Below are positions 46,691-55,148 of a stretch of 64,000 nt of DNA, piece by piece (position 1 is the first letter of the stretch; each line of letters opens with the position of its first letter). The stretch comes from Neobacillus piezotolerans (GTDB lineage: Bacteria > Bacillota > Bacilli > Bacillales > Cytobacillaceae). Both the position numbers and the translations under genes were made by a program. The notes beneath the pieces were generated by a model. It was given only the letters and a program-made list of their open reading frames with translations, had not been told where the DNA came from and did no database searches. The DNA is taken from the NCBI RefSeq assembly GCF_003362805.1, contig NZ_QNQT01000007.1, forward strand, positions 124,001-188,000, read 5' to 3'.

Positions 46691-47809
46691 TTAGAGTCCA
46701 GTGAAGTCACTTGCCTTGTAGTAATCGGAATCAATCAATTCTGCCTTTACGTTTTCCTTATCAACGACAATGACATCCGTTTGCTTTGCCTTTACATCGA
46801 TGCTGCCGTTATTATAAGAACCTGTTGTTTCAGGGTCTTTTTTATCAAGAAGGTTGACTGCCATGCCCATTGCATCCTTAACAAGTGTGCGGACATCCTT
46901 AAAGACAGTCATGGATTGCTTGCTATCAAGAATGTACTGGATTGACGCTTTTTCCGCGTCCTGGCCAGTTACTGTGAAGCTGGTAATTTCATTATCAGTT
47001 GCAAATACGTCCGCAATTGATCGGGCAGTTCCATCATTCGGAGCAAGTACTGCGACATCGCCTTTCATATCCGCTGCAGCTGCAGTCAAATGCGTCTGTG
47101 CTTTGTTTTTCGCTTCGTTTGCATCCCAGTTGGTTGTAACCTGGCCGATAATCTTGCTTAACTGGTCGCGTGTAAGTTCAGCAGTATCCTTGAGCTTAAT
47201 CGCTTCGCTTGAGTTGGCAATTTTGAAGGTTCCATCAGCTATTTTTGGCTGAAGAACGCTCCATGCGCCCTGGAAAAACAAAAATGCGTTATTGTCGGAA
47301 GCAGCACCCGCATAAAGGTAAAGAGGTACGCCGGATCCGTTTGCTTTGTCAATCAGGTATTGCGCCTGTGCGGCACCTACCGCGAGGCTGTCAAATGTAA
47401 CATAGTAATCAATCGCATCTGTATTAGTTATCAGCCTGTCATAGGAAATAACCTTAACGCCTTCTTTTTTGGCCTCTTCAACCGCTGCAGCAGCTGCATC
47501 GCCATCATGAGGACAAATAATTAGAACTTGGATTCCTTTATTCAGAAGAGTTTCAACGTTTTCTTTTTCCTTGGCCGAGGATCCCTGGCTGAACAGGATT
47601 TCAGTCGTATAATCCGTGCCTTTCAGCGCGTCCTTAAACCTTTGCTCATCCTGTACCCACCTAGGCTCATCCTTCGTTGGCAGAACAATCCCGACACTCA
47701 CCTTACTTTTGCTTTTACCGCCAGTTGACTCGTTGCAGCCTGTTGCAATAACCATGAACATCATCACAGCAATAAGTAAAGAAATAACCTTCCAGCTTCT
47801 CTTCATCAT
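46691..47809 (-). CDS. chvE: Multiple-sugar-binding lipoprotein (ChvE type)
   Basis: 372 residues with a lipoprotein signal (MFMVIATGCNES). The mature domain matches ChvE-type monosaccharide-binding proteins: VGIVLPTKDEPRWVQDEQRF, VLIICPHDGDAAAAAVEEAK, VISYDRLITNTDAIDYYVTFD. ChvE binds several aldoses such as arabinose, xylose, glucose and galactose. AAAGGAGG lies close to ATG 47809; ATG 47806 has better spacing. First gene of the operon chvE-mmsA-mmsB, with a cre site upstream. Confidence 0.94.
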   Translation of the reverse strand: MMKRSWKVISLLIAVMMFMVIATGCNESTGGKSKSKVSVGIVLPTKDEPRWVQDEQRFKDALKGTDYTTEILFSQGSSAKEKENVETLLNKGIQVLIICPHDGDAAAAAVEEAKKEGVKVISYDRLITNTDAIDYYVTFDSLAVGAAQAQYLIDKANGSGVPLYLYAGAASDNNAFLFFQGAWSVLQPKIADGTFKIANSSEAIKLKDTAELTRDQLSKIIGQVTTNWDANEAKNKAQTHLTAAAADMKGDVAVLAPNDGTARSIADVFATDNEITSFTVTGQDAEKASIQYILDSKQSMTVFKDVRTLVKDAMGMAVNLLDKKDPETTGSYNNGSIDVKAKQTDVIVVDKENVKAELIDSDYYKASDFTGL

Positions 47810-47872
47810 AATCCTCCTTTTAAAATGGCATTCAGTGCCTATAAACCAATTATTCTATAAAAAAATACACTA

Positions 47873-47886
47873 TGAAAGCGCTATCA
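47873..47886. promoter_or_regulatory. cre site (CcpA operator) upstream of chvE
   Basis: TGAAAGCGCTATCA fits the cre consensus (TGNAANCGNTNNCA) at every fixed base. It lies 64 bases upstream of the chvE start, in the promoter region, so glucose repression of the sugar transporter is likely. Confidence 0.8.
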
Positions 47887-47933
47887 ATAGTATTCTTTTA
47901 ATATTTGCTGTACTTTTTTAACCTAAAAAAAAT

Positions 47934-47965
47934 GTGAAGCAGGGGACGTATCTCCTTCTTCCTTT
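47934..47965 (+). repeat. GAAGCAGG-type repeat, degenerate hairpin
   Basis: GTGAAGCAGGGGACG followed by TCTCCTTCTTC makes an imperfect hairpin. It is one of five similar sequences in the window. Here it lies between two divergent promoters, where a terminator would have no obvious gene to serve. Confidence 0.6.
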
Positions 47966-48048
47966 TTCCAACCATTATTGTCGATTTCAAATATATATTT
48001 TCATCCTCAAACATATACTTCCTTGATATGAGTACAGGAGGGGGAAAA

Positions 48049-48273
48049 ATGGACAATATTGAATGGAAAATAAGCGATCCTTATGTATTTCAGGCTCTTT
48101 CAGGAATCGTAGGTTCAAATGTTGCAGTGGAAACCTCGAGAGGATCAGTGCGGGGAAGGCTCGCCAGCGTACAGCCCGACCATATCGTTGTGGAACTCGG
48201 CAGAAACGCCTTCTTCATCCGGACAGCCCAAATCGTCTGGGTCGTCCCAAACCCCGAATTGGTGATGGAGTAA
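48049..48273 (+). CDS. DUF2642 protein, YuzF-like
   Basis: A 74-residue protein from ATG 48049, preceded by AGGAGGGGG. VGSNVAVETSRGSVRGRLASV and FFIRTAQIVWVVP match the DUF2642 family, which has a small beta-barrel pattern. Several family members are made during sporulation in Bacillus. It is 89 bases upstream of the manganese catalase gene on the same strand; an operon is likely. Confidence 0.85.
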   Translation: MDNIEWKISDPYVFQALSGIVGSNVAVETSRGSVRGRLASVQPDHIVVELGRNAFFIRTAQIVWVVPNPELVME

Positions 48274-48362
48274 AGCTTGCTTCATTCGTTGATGAAACTG
48301 GGAAAAGCTCTGGTTCATTCAGGTACGGACCGATTTAAAATACCTTTTTGGAGGTGGCCCAT

Positions 48363-49253
48363 ATGATGAAGCGCGTGAATAGGATTGCAATTGAATTGCC
48401 GAGGCCCGAACATGGCGATCCGAATGCGGCAGCCGCAGTCCAAGAGTTGATGGGCGGAAAGTTTGGCGAAATGTCGACCTTGAACAATTACATGTTCCAG
48501 TCCTTTAATTTTCGGGGCAAAAAGAAGCTGAAGCCTTTTTATGATATTATCGCAAGCATCACAGCCGAGGAATTCGGCCATGTTGAGCTCGTTGCGAATA
48601 CGATTAACCTGCTCTCTTTCGGCACTACATTTGAAGCCGATCCGGATTTGGCTCCGCTCATGAACGGAAAGGATGCGCGCTACTCCCTTCATTTTACAAC
48701 GACTGCCCAAACAGCTTATCCAGGTGACGGGATGGGACGGCCATGGAACGGGGAATTTGTTACGAACAGCGGCAACCTTGTTGCGGATCTTCTTCATAAT
48801 TACTTACTTGAAATCGGCGCGAGGACACATAAGATGCGGGTTTATGAGATGACAACCAACCCTGTTGCAAGGGAAATGATCGGCTACCTGCTTGTCCGCG
48901 GAGGCACACATATCATCGCCTACGCAAAGGCCCTTGAAGTTGCCACCGGTGTAGAAGTCGGCAAAATGCTCCCTGTGCCAAGCCTAGATAACAATAAATT
49001 CGATTATGCCAAAAAGTTTATGGCACAGGGGCTGTATAATGTCCTGTACACGTGGGGCGAACCCGAATACCGGGATATTGCCCGTATCTGGAAAGGCCCG
49101 AACCCGGAGACAGGCGAGCCGCTCCACGTCATCGACGGTATGCCTGAAGGGGCTCCCGTTCCAGATTTCGAGGAAAAGCCCGAGCAATTCGCTCCCGGCA
49201 TCGACCGGGACGACTACGAACGCATCCTTAAAAGGCTTATGGCCAATATGTAG
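48363..49253 (+). CDS. Manganese catalase
   Basis: 296 residues from ATG 48363, eight bases after GGAGG. This dimanganese enzyme destroys hydrogen peroxide. Metal ligands of the ferritin-like bundle are visible: glutamate in FGEMSTLNNYMFQ, EEFGHVE (Glu and His), then LLHNYLLEIGARTHKM and RGGTHIIAYAKAL. The length and motifs match YdbD/CotJC-type catalases of spore formers. Association with DUF2642 suggests spore or stationary-phase protection; that link is inference. Confidence 0.95.
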   Translation: MMKRVNRIAIELPRPEHGDPNAAAAVQELMGGKFGEMSTLNNYMFQSFNFRGKKKLKPFYDIIASITAEEFGHVELVANTINLLSFGTTFEADPDLAPLMNGKDARYSLHFTTTAQTAYPGDGMGRPWNGEFVTNSGNLVADLLHNYLLEIGARTHKMRVYEMTTNPVAREMIGYLLVRGGTHIIAYAKALEVATGVEVGKMLPVPSLDNNKFDYAKKFMAQGLYNVLYTWGEPEYRDIARIWKGPNPETGEPLHVIDGMPEGAPVPDFEEKPEQFAPGIDRDDYERILKRLMANM

Positions 49254-49258
49254 AAGCA

Positions 49259-49330
49259 TAGTGAAGCAGGGGGCGGACCCAGTGATTCGTAAAGATCCCA
49301 AATGGATCGTAAGAACGCCCCCCTTTATTT
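49259..49330 (+). terminator. Terminator of manganese catalase, repeat-derived
   Basis: GTGAAGCAGG is followed by GGGGGCG (49269-49275) that pairs with CGCCCCC (49316-49322), with a nested GATCC/GGATC hairpin and a T-rich tail. The tail overlaps the end of lrgB from the other strand. Confidence 0.7.
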
Positions 49331-50008
49331 TATTAGCGGGTAAAGCCACGGTAAAATAAGGGATGTTATAACAGCTGCCATTCCCATGCCGATGCTTGAG
49401 GCGGCCCCTTGCAGTGCACCTTCTTTCATGACCTGGCCGGTTCCGATTCCGTGGGAAACAGTCCCGATCCCAAGGCCCCGTGCAAACGGGTCCGTTATTC
49501 TCGCAACTGTTAAAATCAATGGCCCGAAAACCGCTCCGAAAATTCCCGCTGCCATGACAAATGCCACCGCGATAGCGGGATTTCCGCCAATCAAAAGCGC
49601 CGCCTCTATTGCAACCGGCGAAGTGACCGCCTTTACTGCCGCCGCAGCTTGAAGTCCTTCAGAAAGCCCGAGCGCTTTTGAAAGCAAAACCGCCGAAAAA
49701 ATGGTGGTTAGCGTCCCAGTGAACAACCCCGCCATGATAGACTTGAATCTCTTGATGAGAATCTTCCTTGCCTTATACAAAGGCAAGGCGAGCGCCACCG
49801 TCGCGGGACCTAGCAAAAAAGTCATCCACTCCTTCGCTGGGGTATAGTCCTCGTAGTCGATATCCATCAATGATAGAACTAGAATAATCGCCGCCGTCGA
49901 AGTCATGACAGGCGAGGTGAGAGGGGATGGGACCTTTCGTGAAAGAATCATAGCCCCGCAATAGGCCGCTATTGTTAGAACGATGCTAAAGAGTGTTATG
50001 CCGTTCAT
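49325..50008 (-). CDS. lrgB: LrgB/CidB family membrane protein
   Basis: 227 residues with about seven hydrophobic segments. Motifs LLGPATVALALPLY and SPVAIEAALLIGGNPAIAVAFVM are typical, and GLGIGTVSHGIGT is near the C terminus. The family works with CidA/LrgA holin-like proteins in programmed lysis, pyruvate uptake or overflow metabolism. ATG 50008 follows GGGAGGAA; it begins one base after the cidA stop. Confidence 0.93.
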   Translation of the reverse strand: MNGITLFSIVLTIAAYCGAMILSRKVPSPLTSPVMTSTAAIILVLSLMDIDYEDYTPAKEWMTFLLGPATVALALPLYKARKILIKRFKSIMAGLFTGTLTTIFSAVLLSKALGLSEGLQAAAAVKAVTSPVAIEAALLIGGNPAIAVAFVMAAGIFGAVFGPLILTVARITDPFARGLGIGTVSHGIGTGQVMKEGALQGAASSIGMGMAAVITSLILPWLYPLIK

Positions 50009-50009
50009 G

Positions 50010-50390
50010 CTAGTTTCGTTCCTCCCCTGAAAAATAATGGGCGAGCCCTCCAGTAACCAATAGCCCCAATACAGTACTTCCCGCAATCATTACCAAAATT
50101 TGCAGACCACTAGCCTTAATCAGCCCGCCAAAGTCCATTAATCCGACTGTTATAGGAATAAAGAAGAATCCGAGGTGCCTGTTCAAAAAAGACCCCGCAA
50201 GTTCTACATAATGAAGCTTCACAATTCCGGAGCACAGGAGCAAGAATAAACCGGCCATGCCCAGAACACTCGCGGGGATAGGCAAATGAAAAATACGTGT
50301 AACCTGGACAGACGTGCTATATATTATCCATATAAAAAACAGCTGTAAGAAAAAAAGAAGCGCTTGTTTTACACGCAACAACCACTTCAC
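50010..50390 (-). CDS. cidA: CidA/LrgA family holin-like protein
   Basis: 126 residues, four hydrophobic segments, with HLPIPASVLGMAGLFLLL and FFFIPITVGLMDF typical of LrgA/CidA. The start is uncertain: GTG 50390 has a G-rich ribosome site that abuts it; TTG 50381 would have better spacing. Cotranscribed with lrgB. Its 5' region contains a tandem hairpin element. Confidence 0.9.
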   Translation of the reverse strand: MKWLLRVKQALLFFLQLFFIWIIYSTSVQVTRIFHLPIPASVLGMAGLFLLLCSGIVKLHYVELAGSFLNRHLGFFFIPITVGLMDFGGLIKASGLQILVMIAGSTVLGLLVTGGLAHYFSGEERN

Positions 50391-50435
50391 CCCCTAGGTA
50401 AGTTTCATAGTTAATTTGGCTCTTGGGCGAGTTTT

Positions 50436-50510
50436 TGTCGCTTATCCGGATTTGAGCGACACCTTTTCTCGTCTACCCAAATCTTTGTCGTTCATCTGCA
50501 TTGAACGACA
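50436..50510 (-). repeat. Tandem hairpin element upstream of cidA
   Basis: Two hairpins at a 50-base period: TGTCGCT/AGCGACA (50436-50442, 50455-50461) and TGTCGTTC/GAACGACA (50486-50493, 50503-50510). Stem bases differ between the copies yet both arms change together. It lies 46-120 bases upstream of the cidA start. Confidence 0.7.
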
Positions 50511-50617
50511 TCTTTGCGGGAGTTTACCCGAACAATGCCACTCACATTTTTACTTTGGTGGCACCTAACGGAATTTTCGCCGCCCCTCCTTATTATAGAC
50601 AGTGAATCCTATATAGC

Positions 50618-50648
50618 AAAAAAGCTGCCCCACTTACGGACAGCTTAT
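50618..50648 (-). terminator. Terminator of the 50645 membrane protein gene
   Basis: Minus strand AAGCTG and CAGCTT enclose a second short stem, followed by TTTTTTG; it overlaps the stop codon. Confidence 0.7.
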
Positions 50649-51595
50649 TCATACGGGATATTATAATACTTTTTGCTCTCCGGGTCGAATTGAAAAAAAG
50701 TATAAAAATCTTCCGGACTCCCCTCATTGTATTCCATATCAACTTCGATAAAATCCCATTCTTTTTCAGAAATCCTATCCGTGGACATAGGTATTCTTTT
50801 TTCGATGATCAATTTTTTTATATCTAGTGAAGCGCCCAAATAGCTGTTTCCATAATAGAACGGGCCAATCACCTTATCCTTCCCATTTTTAAGATAAAAA
50901 ATGAATTCCCACTTAAAGCTTTTGGAGGCTGTGGAGGAAAAACCATCCTGTGAAAGGTAACCGTTAATGCCAACATTCTTAACGTCCGCCCAAGGAATAC
51001 TCTCCATCTTCCCCAGTTTCTGCGTTACGATTCCATCCTTTCTTACTGCTTCAAAATCATTGTTTGTCAAAAGAATGATTGATGCGGTAAGCAGGAAGCT
51101 GAAAGAAAAAATAGCAATCGAGGATCTCTCCACTTCTTTTAACCCGGCGACAAAGATGCGCCCCGCCATTATAAAGGAAAGAAGTCCAGTAATAATCAAG
51201 AAATAGTCCAGCCACATATACGATGCGGGAAACAGCCAAATATCTTTAATGTTTGCTAGTTTTTGATATTTCCCTAGGTTCCAGAATTTCATCAAGGAGT
51301 AAAAGCAGGGAATGGCAATTGTAATATACAGATACACCCGCAGATTTGGGCTGTACAGCTTTTTTAACGTAAAAATGTATTTCCCCTTTGAATATCGGTA
51401 AAAGATTTGTTTGCCTCTCATAAGAATGAATCCCACTAGAAACGGAATTAATCCAAAAAGGACATACATCGCGAGCAAGGAATAATCCCGTTCCCCTATA
51501 AACTCTCCTATCGCGATCAGCCCCATCACATGGGCGATAAAAATAATGAGATAAGCAAAAAACTTTTTGCCTTTAAGCATTAATGCCAATTCCAT
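50645..51595 (-). CDS. Multi-spanning membrane protein of unknown function
   Basis: 316 residues; about six hydrophobic segments to residue ~190, then a soluble C-terminal domain of about 120 residues (IPWADVKNVGINGY, WDFIEVDMEY). I do not recognise the family. A PH-like beta domain at the end is possible from the pattern. The start is uncertain: ATG 51595 is one base after GGGGGG, while TTG 51589 has good spacing. It is transcribed alone. Confidence 0.78.
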   Translation of the reverse strand: MELALMLKGKKFFAYLIIFIAHVMGLIAIGEFIGERDYSLLAMYVLFGLIPFLVGFILMRGKQIFYRYSKGKYIFTLKKLYSPNLRVYLYITIAIPCFYSLMKFWNLGKYQKLANIKDIWLFPASYMWLDYFLIITGLLSFIMAGRIFVAGLKEVERSSIAIFSFSFLLTASIILLTNNDFEAVRKDGIVTQKLGKMESIPWADVKNVGINGYLSQDGFSSTASKSFKWEFIFYLKNGKDKVIGPFYYGNSYLGASLDIKKLIIEKRIPMSTDRISEKEWDFIEVDMEYNEGSPEDFYTFFQFDPESKKYYNIPYE

Positions 51596-51977
51596 TCCCC
51601 CCTTTCCCGGAAAATGCAGATGGAAGAAGGTGGCTGGTCTGCCACTTCACTATACCTATGCGGTTTGTTACATATCTCTAAACAAACTGTAACATAAAAG
51701 GAGATTTAAAACGGCTGTCAACCCCTTAAACCCCGTAATTATTGGAACCGCTGCTAGACTTTGAGAAAATTGGGCAAACTGTCTGGCTGCTCCATTGGTC
51801 TCTTAAAATCATTTATATCAACGTTTAAGGTCCCTTTCAAGGGTAAGCCATATACTTACTGGCCAACTGTTAGCAGGATTAACCACAAATATGACAAAAA
51901 ACATATGTTACGATAAACGTGCTTGCGGCAACAAGCAACTTAACTATTAGTTTAAACAAAACAGGAGGTATGGATAG
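51596..51977. other. Intergenic stretch between divergent genes
   Basis: No gene seen. It should hold promoters of the membrane protein and the CAP-domain gene. An inverted repeat TGTTACA (51666-51672) / TGTAACA (51688-51694) competes with TTTGTT/AACAAA inside the same segment; role unknown. Confidence 0.5.
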
Positions 51978-52766
51978 ATGAAAAAGAAAAAGATCATTCT
52001 TTCTTTTGCAGTGGCTTCATCCCTGTGGATGGCCGGACAAATGCCGGAGAAAGCGGAAGCATCGTCTCCCGCCCCGACTGTCCAAGAGCACGTGTACGTT
52101 TATCAAAGCAAGAATATCAATACAATTGAGATGAATAGATATATAGAAGAAACACTTAAACGCTTTGGATTGCAGGATTTCTTAAAGCAAGTTCAAAAAC
52201 CTGCGTATGCTCCCGCAAAGCAGGCTGCTCCCGCTCCTAAGGCACCGGCAAAACCAGCAGCGCCGAAACCTTCCCAACCATCATCAGCGGTGAAAGCACC
52301 TGTGAAAGCACCTACGAAAGCTCCTGCGAAAGCACCAACTCCGGCTCCGGTGAAACAATCCGCGCCTGCAGAACAGAAATCAAGCGTGTTGAGCGCATAT
52401 GAGCAGCAGGTCGTCACACTTACAAACCAGGAGCGCGCAAAAGCAGGCCTGGGCGCGCTAAAAGTAGACGCCAATTTAAGCAAAATGGCCCGTGAAAAGT
52501 CCCGGGATATGTCCGCGAACGGCTACTTTGACCATAACAGCCCGACGTACGGTTCTCCATTTGATATGATGAAGAAATTCGGCATTTCCTACTCATCTGC
52601 TGGGGAGAATATCGCAATGGGCCAACGCACGCCTCAGGAAGTTGTCACTGCCTGGATGAACAGCGAAGGGCACCGCAAAAACATCCTCAATCCTAATTTT
52701 ACCCACATTGGGGTTGGCCACATCGCCCAGGGGAATTACTGGACTCAGGAATTTATCGGCAAGTAA
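51978..52766 (+). CDS. Secreted CAP-domain protein (YkwD-like)
   Basis: 262 residues: signal peptide (MKKKKIILSFAVASSLWMAG, cleavage near AEA-SS), a region to ~70, an Ala-Pro-Lys repeat linker (residues ~75-130, units such as KAPVKAPTKAPAKAP) and a C-terminal CAP/SCP domain with TNQERAKAGLGALKVD, SGENIAMG-like SSAGENIAMGQ and MNSEGHRKNILNPNFTHIGVG. AGGAGG precedes the ATG at 10 bases. Bacillus members are secreted or spore-associated; the activity is unproven. Confidence 0.93.
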   Translation: MKKKKIILSFAVASSLWMAGQMPEKAEASSPAPTVQEHVYVYQSKNINTIEMNRYIEETLKRFGLQDFLKQVQKPAYAPAKQAAPAPKAPAKPAAPKPSQPSSAVKAPVKAPTKAPAKAPTPAPVKQSAPAEQKSSVLSAYEQQVVTLTNQERAKAGLGALKVDANLSKMAREKSRDMSANGYFDHNSPTYGSPFDMMKKFGISYSSAGENIAMGQRTPQEVVTAWMNSEGHRKNILNPNFTHIGVGHIAQGNYWTQEFIGK

Positions 52767-53090
52767 TAGTGAACCGGGGGACGGAGCAGGCGCTTCATTC
52801 AGTTTTCGAATGAAGCAGCAGCACGTCCCCTGCTTCAGGTACTGGCCGCCCCATTCCTTACCAAAAATACGAATAGAACTAAAATAAGATTCGTAAATTT
52901 TGAATATGGATAAAAAGGGAAGAGATTCGGGCCAGTTCATATGGGAAAAACGGGGATAGCGGTGGTTTGTTAAAAGAATAGCGAGCAGAGATGGTTAAAA
53001 CGAGGTTGGGCATTGGACTAAATTGGCAAGAACCTTCTCAAATCTCCTTTCATATGATGTAAATAAGCTGAATTGAGGAGGGGGTTTCCA
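52767..53090 (+). other. Intergenic stretch with repeat hairpin
   Basis: Contains a terminator-like repeat: GGGGGACG (52777-52784) pairs with CGTCCCC (52829-52835), with nested CTTCATTC/GAATGAAG between, after the CAP-domain gene. The rest, to the methyltransferase, holds no gene I can support. Confidence 0.6.
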
Positions 53091-53102
53091 ATTGGGGCTT
53101 CA

Positions 53103-53801
53103 ATGTATTTAGATTTTTTGTCCAAATTTGGCATTGGCGGTGCTCATCCAGGTGGCTTAAATCTTACCAAGGAAATGCTAATGGGAGAGCAAATCGGCCA
53201 AACCTCCACCATTTTGGATGTTGGCTGCGGTACAGGGCAGACAGCCGCTTTCCTTGCTTTGCAATACGGAGCTGACATAACCGGCATGGACATTAATCCC
53301 ATAATGGTCGAAAAAGCCAAAAATCGAATGGCCGCGCATCAGGTTCCCGTAAAAATCATTCTTGGATCAATTGAGGATATCCCTCTGGAGGACGGGAGTT
53401 TCGACTTTGTTCTTTCTGAATCGGTTCTTTCCTTTGTAAATAAACAGAAGGCCCTTCAGGAAATATATCGGGTATTGCGAAGCGGCGGGCGATTCATCGT
53501 CAATGAATTGACCGTTAATAAACAGCCCGATCCTAAGGATGCCGAAGAAATAAAAGCATTTTATGGTTTCGATTCCCTTCCATTGGAATTGGACTGGAAG
53601 GTTTTACTCGAACAGGCAGGCTTTAAAAACATCGCGATCAACCGGAACGGCCAGTCCATTCTCCAAACACATCAGATGCCTGAATTTCATTACTCGGATG
53701 TTATCGAACCGAATCTTTTCGAAGTATTCAACCAACACTATATGATTATGCTGAAATACCAGGACATCCTTAGTTACCGAGTCCTCACTTGTACAAAATG
53801 A
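53103..53801 (+). CDS. Class I SAM-dependent methyltransferase
   Basis: About 232 residues with motif I ILDVGCGTGQTAAFL and post-I acidic residue in GADITGMDINP. Motif II region is SFDFVLSESVLSF, and RVLRSGGRFIVNE is motif III. The N-terminal FGIGGAHPGG is a conserved feature of a small-molecule methyltransferase subgroup. The start is odd: AGGAGGGGG (53076-53084) is 18 bases from ATG 53103 but well spaced from an in-frame ATT at 53091; TTG 53073 precedes it. The substrate is unknown. Confidence 0.9.
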   Translation: MYLDFLSKFGIGGAHPGGLNLTKEMLMGEQIGQTSTILDVGCGTGQTAAFLALQYGADITGMDINPIMVEKAKNRMAAHQVPVKIILGSIEDIPLEDGSFDFVLSESVLSFVNKQKALQEIYRVLRSGGRFIVNELTVNKQPDPKDAEEIKAFYGFDSLPLELDWKVLLEQAGFKNIAINRNGQSILQTHQMPEFHYSDVIEPNLFEVFNQHYMIMLKYQDILSYRVLTCTK

Positions 53802-53848
53802 TTGGATTTTCACAGGGCATGCAGTTGTTTAAAACTTGGAATATATTT

Positions 53849-53889
53849 AAAAAGGCTCGCAGCGAAGGTTCCCGCTGCAAGCCTTTTTG
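53849..53889. terminator. Bidirectional terminator after the methyltransferase
   Basis: AAAGGCT-C-GCAGCG pairs with CGCTGC-A-AGCCTTT, with T-runs on both strands, between converging genes. Confidence 0.8.
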
Positions 53890-53893
53890 TTCC

Positions 53894-54208
53894 TCAAATA
53901 AAGAATGGGAAAAACGGCCCGAATGCACGAATCCCAAAGAACAGGAATCCAAAGAGCCCGAATGGCCCGAAGAATGAAAAGAGCCTGCTTTCATGCACCG
54001 ATTCCGTTCGCATGCCCTTATGGTGCATATTTGGCATGATGAGGTACATCTTCTCCTTGTTATAACTATGAAGGATGCCTTGGTAGACTGCCCCATCCTT
54101 CAATTCCACCTGGATAAATTGATACAATTGCTTTTTGCACTTTTCATAGAAATCTTTGATGTGCTCCCGCTGAAAATCAATAGCATTCGAATTGCTGTTT
54201 TACTGCAT
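53894..54208 (-). pseudogene. Small Phe-rich protein with stop at codon 3
   Basis: A strong ribosome site (AAAGGAG, eight bases) leads to ATG 54208, but the frame reads ATG-CAG-TAA. Past the stop it stays open for 100 more codons: FYEKCKKQLYQFIQVELKDG, then GILHSYNKEKMYLIMPN, and a glycine/phenylalanine-rich end (FFGPFGLFGFLFFG). The middle resembles an Sm-like beta fold, and similar small proteins with aromatic tails occur in spore-forming Bacillaceae, as far as I recall. Without readthrough, the only later start is TTG 54127, which has no ribosome site. Either a nonsense mutation, a sequencing error or recoding explains this. Confidence 0.55.
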
Positions 54209-54327
54209 TTCCCTATCTCCTTTACTCCACTACAATGACAAACTATTCCCAGCGGCCTGTATACGTTCCGGGTATTTGAAGCAGCGAATTAGTGAAACGT
54301 AAAGAAGGATCCCAAAACCTGTTTCCA

Positions 54328-54369
54328 AGCGAAAAAGTGAAGCAAAAGTCACGTTTCCTGCTTCACTTT
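54328..54369 (-). terminator. Terminator of the exopolysaccharide operon, repeat-derived
   Basis: AAAGTGAAGCA (54334-54344) pairs with TGCTTCACTTT (54359-54369), T-run on the minus strand. It overlaps the stop of the last gene and belongs to the GAAGCAGG repeat group. Confidence 0.75.
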
Positions 54370-55148
54370 CGAATGAGTTCGGGCTGGTTGCGCCATTTTA
54401 GTTTGAGGAGGAGGATGAGGAGGTTTCCTTTTAGGCTATTGGGGATAAAGCTTCGGTATTCCACGATTTCTTCTCCGCCAAAGCTCCTTTTGAATTGATT
54501 GATATTTTGCTGGTCAACATCGTGTTCATCAAGGGATAGACCGAAAAAGTCATATAGCATGTATCCCCTCTTTTTAAAATTGAGTATGTCCCTCCAGTGA
54601 AGAAACCGGTTGGCCCGCCCGATTTCATTTTTAGGGATGCCGTTGTCCGTAAACCTGCCGGAGCACGAATAAAACATCCTGGCCCTGGAGCCGTCGGAAA
54701 AATACAAATGGCCGGCGAGCCTTTGCCCACTTTTATGGTAGACATATGTAATTGTCACCATGCCGAGGGCGTGGATGCCCTTTATCCGCTCGTCCTGAAA
54801 AAGCTCAATTCCTTTCTCTTTGGCATAGGGATTAAAAAACGCTTTGAAGGATTCAATCTCGTCCTTGTCCGGGTCGCTAATGAACTCGACAGACAATTCC
54901 TCCCTTGCCGCTTTGTTGATTTGGTAACGGGTCGATTTATTCAGCTCTGATTTCAGCTGCTCCTCATCTTTTTTTAAGTCGATGCAAAGAGTTAGTCCCC
55001 GTTTGTGGATAGCATTCCATCGGCCTGGTTCAACTGGTTGGGTTTGCTGAAAATAGGCATACATATCAGCGGCGGGCAGCTCGGCCCCGCCATCCAGTCC
55101 GTAGATTTCATTTATCTCAAACAGTCGCTTCTTCCATTGGATGTGCAT
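54363..55148 (-). CDS. FemAB/GNAT-like transferase in exopolysaccharide cluster
   Basis: 261 residues with an acyltransferase fold of the FemAB/BioF2-like type: ELNKSTRYQINKAAREELSVEF near residue 70-90, HLYFSDGSRARMFYSCSGRF near 150, and GYMLYDFFGLSLDE near 205. Such proteins occur in exopolysaccharide clusters and may attach an acyl or aminoacyl group to the sugar chain. It starts inside the deacetylase gene (32-base overlap), GGAG upstream. A paralogue sits at 57601. Confidence 0.75.
   Translation of the reverse strand: MHIQWKKRLFEINEIYGLDGGAELPAADMYAYFQQTQPVEPGRWNAIHKRGLTLCIDLKKDEEQLKSELNKSTRYQINKAAREELSVEFISDPDKDEIESFKAFFNPYAKEKGIELFQDERIKGIHALGMVTITYVYHKSGQRLAGHLYFSDGSRARMFYSCSGRFTDNGIPKNEIGRANRFLHWRDILNFKKRGYMLYDFFGLSLDEHDVDQQNINQFKRSFGGEEIVEYRSFIPNSLKGNLLILLLKLKWRNQPELIRK

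Noticed and set aside
52193-52483. Ala/Gly-rich minus-strand frame inside the CAP gene
   Set aside because: A mirror of the Ala-Pro-Lys linker repeat.
53785-54096. 103-codon minus-strand frame
   Set aside because: It overlaps the 53894 frame in another phase and has no ribosome site.
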